A DNA stretch of 64,000 nucleotides. Origin: Solenopsis invicta. Taxonomy: Eukaryota; Arthropoda; Insecta; Hymenoptera; Formicidae. Position 1 is the stretch's first letter; each line of letters starts with the position of its first letter. Made by a program: the position numbers and the translations under genes. Below are positions 42,179 to 52,400 of the stretch, in pieces. The stretch lies in assembly GCF_016802725.1 (NCBI RefSeq), contig NC_052673.1, forward strand, positions 9,869,037 through 9,933,036, given 5' to 3'. Below the pieces are notes generated by a model that searched no databases, was not told the origin of the DNA, and was given only the letters and a program-made list of their open reading frames with translations.

Positions 42179-43374
42179 CATGCTATATTCCAAATAAACT
42201 TTAAATAGATGCAATTAATTTTTCATAAAAAATTTTAAACTTTTAACAATTTTCTCTTTGCTTTAAACATACTAATCTTTACAATATACATGATTCTCAC
42301 GTGGTAATTTGACAACAAACACAAGGGTCATGCTTTCGAAATATACTTATTGTTAACGGTCACGACCGGATTATTCTCGCGACGAGTTTGCAATTGCATT
42401 ACAAGCGTATCCACCGATAATCCAACGTGTCAGGATTAACCTGTTGGTTTAAACTAGAAGATAGATCAAGGTATATCAAAGCCGTGAGATTAGTCGCCGA
42501 TAGTAAACGGGTTGACACGTCCGAGACAATTATATCCCGATATCCTACGCAAGGCGGCCATTAGCCCGCGGCGCACAATGTAACACTCGCGTAGGAACAA
42601 TAGGAAGCTCGTGCACGATGATTGATCGCCCAGTTGGATGCAATCGTACCGGCTGGATACTCTCGAGAACTCCTCCTTCTCCTCCTCCGTGTCTTATCTT
42701 AGCGGCTCTTCGTCTTACGCGCCGACATTGCGCCGCGTTGCTCCGCCGGCGTCTTGATGAGTTTCGCTAAGTCCGCTGGTTAGGCTAACTATTCGTGTCG
42801 ACGGTTTGCATACTAAATACGCACGGCAGCCCATAAATTTTATTCACTCGTGGGTACGCGTAATGCACAATTGCATTTCGCGCCGCTGCGGTTTTAAGAC
42901 TCCCACGTTCCTCCTTTCACTCACTCCACGCTAGTCTCGCTAATTGTTTTCTAATTTCATATAACTTGTGTACCGACGATTCGCAACTTTAATTCTTTGA
43001 CTCTCTTTTTCATCTTTAATTTTTAAAATTTTTGATACGTTTGAGAATAGAGTCAGAGTTTTCGATTGGATTGCAAATCGTCTTAACTGTCTCGATTTAA
43101 TCAAGCTTGTTCTTTCCATTCGGTATAATTTGATACGTCGATCGACGAGACCGAAGCGTCTGGTTAGTTCGGACGCGACTGTCTCGTGCGTAGATCGAGA
43201 TCGCGTGGGTCGTGAGTGAGTTGCATCGAGAGACTTATGCAAATTCAATTTAGCCCGCCTGTGCAGCGGAGGAGAGCCAGTCAGCATCGATTTCGCGAAT
43301 TTCAATGTATTATTATCATTTAGAAAATGTTAAAGCAGTACGTAACATCAATGCAGTATGCAACATTCTGTACA

Positions 43375-43396
43375 ATTTTTTTTTTTTTTTTTTTTT
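43375..43396. repeat. Poly(T) run
   Basis: About 22 consecutive T, 200 bp before the long fold-back. It could be the tail of an old minus-strand retroposon, but no body is visible. Confidence 0.85.
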
Positions 43397-43579
43397 AAGA
43401 AGAAACGCGTTTTGTTTGTAGCCACATTAGATGCTTGTTGGCATCATTTATTATTAAATTGATTATCGATTTATTAACGCGATATTACTATTTCTTCAAT
43501 TCAACTCATAACTATGTTTTAAAATTGAAAATTTATTCGGCTTGAAGTTTCATAAACTTGAAAATGTAATATATAAAGT

Positions 43580-43994
43580 CAACAGATTTGAAATAACGTG
43601 GCTATATCGAAAGCAGATTTTAGTACGCAATCATTTTCTAGATAAATTTACAAATATTTGCAATATTCCCCAAATTGCGCGCCGTACACTTGCCGGACTT
43701 AAAAAAACGCGGCTTTTTAAGAAGAACCCAGAAATTTAATATTACGAAAATTAATTTTGATGCTTACAAGCGTCTCTCCGATCTCTCCCTTTATCTCCCT
43801 TTATTAAAATTGATTAGTAATTTTAATTTTTGTTATATTACATTTCTGGCTTCTTCTTGATAGCTGTATTTTTAGCCCGGCAAGTATGCGGCACGCAGTT
43901 TGCAGAATCTTGTAAATATTTGTAAATTTACTTAGAAAATTATTAAGCACTAAGATCTGCTTTCTCGATAGCCATCTCGTTACTTAAATTTGTT
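43580..43994. repeat. Long imperfect fold-back (inverted repeat) with ~98-bp core arms
   Basis: Core arms 43599-43696 and 43877-43974 are reverse complements at about 80 of 98 positions. The similarity continues outward (TCAACAGATTTG against the complement of about 43984-43993) and inward (AAGAAGAACCCAGAAAT against AAGAAGAAGCCAGAAAT). Almost the whole 415 bp can therefore fold into a hairpin with a short loop. The left arm lies in a short open frame. It is a fold-back transposon or a hairpin-RNA source just upstream of the coding exons. Confidence 0.75.
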
Positions 43995-44962
43995 GATGCA
44001 CTTCCCGATCGTATTAGGTTTTATTTATATATAAAATCATACATGAAAATATAATATCAGCAGTAAGATCTAGCTAGGATCGTAAGGACTCCTCGATTGT
44101 TCACAGTATGTAACATTAATTTTACTCTATTGCGATTACATAAACTCTTTTCGTAGAGCATTACTTGCATTGTTACTGAATATATTGAATTTTTTATCTC
44201 GTTGAATATTTTGAACGAGCAAATCAATTATTTTAAGCATCGAGTATGAATGCAAAAATCAATCTTCATTTTACCAGTTAAGCGAAAATCATCGAATTTA
44301 ATCGACTCTATTTTTTTCTATTTAAGTGTATAGTAAATTACATTTAAGAGGCATCGAAGTCTTATATACCTCATCACCTCTTGAGGTGTTAACCGTGTCT
44401 CACTGCAACCCTGCTCAGGGTTGCACATATGCCTGACAATGACTACGTAAGAGAATACTTTAAAGAAGGAAGGCGGGCGCGATTGATAGATAAATAGAAC
44501 AAGGAAGCAGGAGAGAGAAGGAAAGAGAATCGGCACGTCTCGAGTCGCAGCAGCTGGTCGATTCCCTCGTTTTATCTCGCATGACGAGCATCGAGGACCG
44601 CGCGTTGATTCAGCCTCTCTCGCAACCGCGTCGTTATACGTCACTTTATAAATGCGTTCCGCCGACTAACTGTACGCGCGAGATATCCGCGTGAAGGTAG
44701 TAACCTATCTATTGCCGGTAGGATTTTGCAAGTTTCTCTTTAACTTCATCGATCGAGGGACAGCCGCTGCGTTTAAACGATGACGACTTCTAATGAAACT
44801 CCTTCCTTAATTGACTCGTTAAATTACGTGGCGTAAATAGCATCATATTCCATTCACGAGCTGCATTACACTTTGCAAAAAGAAAATTTTTATTTCTCAG
44901 TGAAGAGGTTATTCTGCGGCAATGTAATGTTTTAAACGCTTTGAATTTCTGATTGGTTGCAG

Positions 44963-46447
44963 GAGGAAATCGGCGAGATAATCGAGTCAGCTCCAACGAC
45001 TCCGCTCCGCATCGTGGAAGAGACAAAGCGTCCGCCTCAGCCCGAAAAATTGTGCTGCGCGGACGATTCGTTCACCACGAAATACCTGCCGGCTACGAAA
45101 ACGCACGGCTTCGCGAGGAGACAAAACTCGTTGACGAGAGGCGACGAGGATATCGGCGAGTGGTCGAACAACATCCTCGCAGAGTTCAACAGCATAATCG
45201 CCAACGAGATCAACGAGCTTACCAAAGAGAAAACGAGAAGAGAGGCCGCGCGCAACGACGACGACAACGACGTCAGGCTGATACAATACAAAGAGCTGCT
45301 GAATGAATTCGGAATATCTGACAGCGAGTGCTCCGATCGAGAATTCAATGGCGAAAACGGTGCACTTCGGGACGAGAAGAGCGTTCGGAATCGCAGGAAT
45401 GGAAAATTATTCGTCGACGACGATCGCCGCTATCTGCTGAACTCCGATTACGACGAGCCTCACGATCGGTTGATCCCCGAGGGAAGGAAGAGCGGCAGCC
45501 TGCCGGAGAATCTGCAGGACATCATCGGCAAACGTGGTCGGTTTCATATCGCGGAGACACTGAGCTCCGATTACGACGAGCCCAGCAACTGTCTGCCGAT
45601 AAACTCGATCAAGAGCCAGATCGATCGGATCACCTCTAGTCTACCGTCGAAGTTGGAGCGCGAGTGCGTTTCGAAAGGCGCACGGTCGAACCCTTGCCAT
45701 GTACCAAAGACACCTACCGTAGGATTAAGCTCCAAGACCAATGACCTAAGCGAAGAGGCGAACGCGAAACTACCGCCACGACAACGATCCGAGAGAAAGA
45801 CGAGTCTTCCCATCAATCTAACGAATCAGAAACGCAGAAAGGCAGCCATGCGGCTGCAAAGACTCCAACGAGGCGCGGACGATCAGGAGACCATGGATCC
45901 CGACTACGATGACGTATTTCCGAACGAGAAAACAGGCAGGTCTAGATCACTGGACAATCACATTCCGAGATCGGCGCCTGTGACACCCACGGAGGAGAAA
46001 AAGCCACCGTTCCCGAAATTGTTAAGAAAACGTCACACCCCAGTATTCCACGAGAGCTCCGACGACGTTATTCTAGTTAGCGTGTCTTCGCTGCCGGATC
46101 AAGATACGCTGCGCCTGAGAAACGACAGGCTTCACGAGACGAAGACTGGCAAGGCGAAATCGAAAGAAACGTTGACGAGAAAAAAGAGGGCGATATCGCC
46201 GCTGACTTTACGCTCCGATATCACCGCGAAAAGGCTGTCGGAATCTGACAGAGATGTCAGACAGGTCAGCCCGGTGGACTTGAAGAAGTTCTCGTTGACG
46301 CGAACGTGGGGCAATGATATTGCGGTGAATTGCGACCTGTCTGATGACGTCAATGGAAATTGCGGGATTGAGAACGGAACCCTCGGCAAGCTGGAACACG
46401 CTGACGTAAAGAGGATCATGGAGGTGCAAAACACGAAAACGGGATCC
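44963..46447 (+). CDS. Coding exon A (495 codons) of the scaffold-like gene
   Basis: The acceptor is the AG at 44961-44962 after a T-rich tract, and the donor is TCC|GTAAGT at 46448. The exon is 1485 nt and symmetric, phase 0 to 0. It carries the two SDYDEP motifs (Tyr at about residues 163 and 204), DPDYDDV (Tyr at about 315), RRQNSL (52-57), RSRSLD (326-331) and EKKPPFP (346-351). Residues about 66-115 (from GEWSNN through the ELTKEKTRRE segment) look helical and are the most likely folded or coiled part. Antisense and shifted ORFs over the same span are shadows. The apparent start at 44957 is a TTG inside the intron and acceptor, not an initiator. Confidence 0.93.
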
Positions 46448-49400
46448 GTAAGTTTCATATATTGATTTTTATAATTGACTATATTTTATCGACGTAAAAT
46501 TATTGACAATTAATTATGCATTAGCTTATTTGCATTACAATATCCAACGTCTACCTCGATAAACTCATAAATTCAGAGAATTATAATCAAAAGGTATATT
46601 CAAATAATTATTAAATTTAATTACTCAAATATTTAACATTTTAAATAAGTAAATGTTTTAAAGCTCACATAATTATTTAATAAAAATTAATTGTTTAATA
46701 TAATAATTTGTATTAGCTATCACACAGTATTTCTTAACTTGTAATTATTTTTAAAAAATTATTTGGAAATAGGATACATTAACTCTTTAGCCAGTGTTGC
46801 ATGTTTGCAATTCTACACGTTTTTTATAAGAATATACGAGTGATATTTGAGATATATACAGTTTATCATTGAATTATAATACTTTTCACCACCGAAATAA
46901 CTAGGCGTTGAAAAAATTAAAGAAAATAAAACTGATGAATTTATCACTTACAAGATATTTTTTTTAGTAAGATCAATCAAGGAATTGTTTTAATGAATTA
47001 ATGCGAAATGTCTCTCTAGAAAATTAAAGGCTGAAGATGTTTTACTTTCGTAATTTGGCATAATTCAGAAGCAATAGAAATGCAAGGTCTAACTAACTAA
47101 CTTTGTTATGCGCAGTTGCCTATTTCCCTGCAGTCCCTGTTATCGAGAATTCGAAACGGCTCGGGTTCCTGTTGCCCAAACAGTCCGCCGATGGATACTC
47201 TCACCTGCTCCGATATAGCGACCCAAACTTCGCCAGCGATTTCGAGGAGTTCTAGCTTCACCTGGGTCAGCGATTGCGACTCTCCTCAAGGTAATTTTCG
47301 TGTCATCCCACATCGCTTACATGGCCCTCTTAATATATATTCATGAGATTAGTTAACGCCCGTGAAATTTATTTCCGTTTCGGTTCTCCGTAAACTATAT
47401 AGTAAACAGCTATTACAAGAGTTCCGTTTATCGATGATTTACGTTTAAATTAACTTTCTGTTGACCTTTAGAGTCTGTTAAAATTACATCTGCTTGGGAT
47501 AATGTTTCTACCTTTGGATGGTACAGAATAATATATTACAATTTTATGTCTGTTTATGTTTCCGATCTTTTCTGACACAAAGGATGTTTTCGTGCTAATT
47601 TAAAATTAATAAACAAGTGCATATATTTTCTGTTATATTGATATATTACAAATTAGAGAAATATATTTAAAAGAATTTTATTGCTATAAAAGTTTCATAA
47701 TAATATAATTTTGATGAGTATTCTTTACACTGTAAACAAATTTTTAAAAATTTACACAATTAATAGATGTAAAAATTACATGATTTTTTTTATACGTAAA
47801 AAATAAATATTCTATTGTTTATCTATTTGAGTCATTCTGAAGTTTACAACATGCATGATAGAAAGACAATATTTAAATGTATAATAACACAAATGCAAGA
47901 AATATTATACATTACCATTTCTATAATTTTCCACACGTATTGTAAATTTACTTACTACAATCTGCTTAATTATAAATTAATTTTAAGAAATTAATTTCAC
48001 TTTTATATGTGGCAAATTTACAAACGCTTGGAATTTTACATCTATTACAGTGGATCTCAATATTACCCACTACAACAGATGTAATTTTACAAAAAATTTT
48101 TTTATAATGTAGAAAGTACAAATAATATTTGAATAAAATGCTATTATTCTACATAAAACATTGTCATAAAAATTTTTAATGCATATTATATTTTAATGAA
48201 TGTCACGTAGAATATATAGAATTATTTTTCTATATTTAACTCATAATTTGTTGAATCACATTTTTTTTATTGCAGCCGAGTCTCATTTAGATACGCAGTC
48301 ACTGCAAGATGAGAGCACTTTAGACCCAGTTTCTCCGCAAGACACCGTGGATGACGACAATAGATCCTCGTCGTCATCCCAGGATCTCCTTCAAAGCATG
48401 GACGAGATTTCTTCCGGAAGTTTGTCGCCGGATACCACTGACAGGGCATCTCCGCTTGAAAGTGGGATTGGAACAGCGAGTCCGCCTAGGAGCACGGATC
48501 GCCGGTTGACTAAACGTAAGCCAAAATAATTTCCTTCTCATAAATAGCGAAAATCTTAAAAATTAGATTGCCACATTTATATCTTTCTTTATTTTTGCAA
48601 AATAAATTAATGAGTTATCATTTTTCTTTCTATCAATCAAATCATTTATCTATCCATGATTTAACTAATAGTGACGTATATTCTCCAAAATAATTCGTAA
48701 TGCGATTTAAATTAAAATTATAAAAAGAAAAATTATTTATATTTTATATTGTAATTATATTTTATAATATGATTTAAATTAAAATGATGAAAAGACAAAT
48801 TATTTATATTTTATATTGTGATTATATTTTGTAATGTGATTTAAATTAAAATGATAAAAAGACAAATTATTTATATTTTATATTGTGATTATATTTTACA
48901 ATGTGATTTAAACTAAAATGATGAAAAGACAAATTATTTATATTTTATATTGTAATTATATTTTATAATGTGATTTAAATTAAAATGATAAAACAAATTA
49001 TTTATATTTTATAATCATATATATTTATATAACGATGATACACTTGCCACTTAAAAAAAAATTATTTTGTTAGATGACTGTCTATAACATATATTTCAAT
49101 ATAATTATAAAACTGAGAAAAAGAGACTGATAAGAAATTTTGATAACAATCTCTATGCACTTGTCTCTCACGCAGCTTCAACACCAAATAAATGCCACCG
49201 CAAAGAGACATGGGAGCGAATCCGGCGACGGCCGTCGAAACTGAACTCACGAAACGACAAGAACTCGCAAGACGTGTGGGTCAAACGCGAGAGCGTGCAC
49301 ACGCAAACGAAACAAATTGACGATCAGTACTCGCAGGACGCGGTGGACAGCAGTAGCGGCCTCGATGACTCGTTGCCGAGGATCAGGACGCCCAGGCCTA

Positions 49401-52400
49401 CGAATTTACCGCTATGTGAGTCACGTCGGCGTATCTCTGAGCGGTCCTCCTACGCGTAACGTCAAACTATCATTTTTACGTCCTCTTATTACGCGCGGTG
49501 CAATAATGCGCATAAGAATAATAAATACGAACCATTTATTTGAAGAACCTGCTTTATGAGACCAGTTTCAAAGACTTTACCAGTTGGACGATATATTTCG
49601 CGATGGTTTATTTGTTATACGTTATAAATTCTAATCTAGCCGTTCGACTATTCTTCTGCGACAGGCTTGTCCACCACTGCGAGCAGTTCCTTGAGCTCGG
49701 GCGAGCTACTCGAAACGCCGCCCCGGGCGCCGTCCTCTCCGTCCGCGGCGAGTTTGCAACTGAAGCCGGAACCTCTGGCTGTAGAAATGGGCGGGAAGAG
49801 CAGCAGCGCGCCGTTGTTGGAGAACAATAACGTCAAGATTACCAACGGGAAGGTGCCGGTGAGTTACTTTTTGTTTAACTTTGAGTACATAATATAGCGG
49901 TAAGATTGATCGAAATATATCGGATACTTCTACGAAAGAAAAACAATCGAAATGTATAATAAATAACAAGTGTTCTCCATGTTGATCGGGAAGTTCTGGT
50001 ACTTATTTTATTAATATTTTATTAATATCTTTCTATACGTTTCTTTCTTTTCTTTATACACCCAATAATATCCGATATACACAGAAAAAAATTATTATTA
50101 AATCAACAATTCGTTGTTTCATATGTAAGCAAGAATATAAAATCTTCTTGGAAGAATTTATAATCTTAAACACACATAATTTTGCTTACATAAAGAAAAT
50201 TCTTTTCTTCGTGTAAGCAAATTATGTCTGTTTAAAATTATAAATTCTATTAGGAAAATTTTATATTTTTGCTTATATATGAAACAATAAATTGTTAATT
50301 TGATACTATTTTTTTTCTGTGTAGTAATCCTAAAAATTTTTCACGATGAAGATAAACGAAAAGTTGGTCATAGAAATTCTCTGATGATCCGGAACAAGCG
50401 GCAAAGAGTTCGGTTTAACAATGCATTTGCTTCCCCCGTCTTGTTATTGTTTAATTAAGACGAACGCGTGAACACTTGCGTAAAGCGAGCATCGATTGAC
50501 GTCAAATGACCGGTTCGAAATCATCTCTTAAATATCGATAGCTAACTCGAGCACGACTCGAGGAGCAAGAGGCCGGGCGCTCACATCGAGAATCCTTCTG
50601 GACGACGACGGCGGGCATTAATCGCGCGGCAGCGAAGCGTGTACGGCGCTATCGGTATCGAGATTACCCGATGCGGTATCGCAGATATACGTTTCTTCCC
50701 CCCTCGTCCTGCGCGATTGCGTTCGACGATCCGCTGTTCTCGGACGGCTATTAGTCTCTGCCCACGTGGTTCGCGCACGTCGCGTCGTTCGACACGTTGG
50801 TCAGCCTACCGCGTCTCTCGTATCCCTCGCCTGCGAGACGATTCGTGTGGGCCCTCACGAAGTGAGTGTCGTAAGAATGGCATTTCGTCGCGGCGATGAG
50901 TCTCGAATGTCCATCCCCCGATTTACCCACCTGTTTCGCGAGAGATGGGAATTACTTGCGAGTCAGCGAGAATCACTCTGCCGTGGGAACTGGTCGGTTG
51001 AGCCAATCTGCTACGGGTGCACCATTGATCCTTCATGATTAATTGCCCTGCGAAATAATTAATCTTCGCGATTTGTATAGATAGTTACGCTGGGAGAGAT
51101 TATTCGAGCTTTGGCGTAAGAAATCGAAACACGAATCGGTGAATGATTACACGCGAATTACAAGAATGTGACGAGGATTATTTGCATGTGGCATCGCTCG
51201 ATTGCTGTTTCTAGAAAATTTACTAATCTTGTGAGCTCAATGTTCATCCAATATATTTAGATTTATCGATTGGAAAGGAAATTACTCGCATCTACGCGAA
51301 TGTGCCGTAAACTACCGCTAATTAACTGTTGGTAATTTAACAGTATGTTGTTGTGTTATTATTGAAACAATTTTATTATTTAATCTTCAGGTACAAGATA
51401 CACGTACGAGCTATACGTACAATTTTTTTTTATTAATTTGGTTTACGATGTTTCTCCATAAGAGGACGCAATTTCTGTTTGAAAGCTGAATTTAATTTGC
51501 GCTTAATTATTTTTAATACACGTTTTTTTCTTTTTTATAAAATTCCCGCGAGTATTTCGCGTAACAGCAGAGCAATTCGTTTCAGTGCTGTTTGCTCCGT
51601 TATCGGATACTGGCAATTAACCGTTATTCACAATTAAAGAGCCACGCTAAACGGCCGAGTAGCTAAATAGGTCGCGCTTATTGTTTTCTCGACTGGCGTT
51701 CTCCGGCATTCTTCCTCAGCAACGTCTCAAGCGTGTCGCTACGTTCTTCGTGCGAAGCATCCAGCAAACGTAGAGAGAGAATCCGCCGTCCGTTTCGTGC
51801 ACGAAAACCGTCAACAAGGTCAGTCTTTGAGGGTAAAAGCAGCGCTCCGCATGGATGCACTTGGAGCCGGGGAGAGAGAGTCGATACTTTATTTACTGTA
51901 AATATTTTCGTTGCAACCGACGACGCGCGGTGCTCTGATTGCCCAGGTCCCTCGCTACATTTCGCATTCCGTGTGCGAGCCCGGCTCGCAACTTTGACAT
52001 TTGCCGTGTCCGAATACGCGCGCCCGCCGCTGCCGGCCGCGTTTATCTCCGCAGTTTTCGTAGGACGGTGGCCGCGTATGCAAATTATCAATGAAGTGTC
52101 AGTACACGGGGAGATTCGCGCTCGAGTGAGCATGTTGCCTCGGTAAACACCCATTGCACGAGAGCGCGCGCGGAAGTCGCGCGTGAACACCCGGTACCGG
52201 ATTGCCTGTGTTGAGCGATCAAAGCTAATGGGGCAGCCAGCCGTGGTGGCGTATTAATCGGTTGGTATCCCTCGGACCTCGAATATAGCCACACTGTGTG
52301 GTCTGTCACGTACGCGTGCACGAAGGCTACGATAGAAAACTCGAGCTTTCGTCAGATCAGCCGGTTTAAATGCTCGACTCTCTCTCTTTCTCTCTCTCTT

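Noticed and set aside
44957..45348. Antisense and frame-shifted ORFs over exon A
   Set aside because: They are shadows of the real + strand exon, which has consistent splice sites.
48704..49017. Regular repeats as a CRISPR array
   Set aside because: The whole 67-bp unit repeats without unique spacers, in an animal intron. It is a minisatellite.
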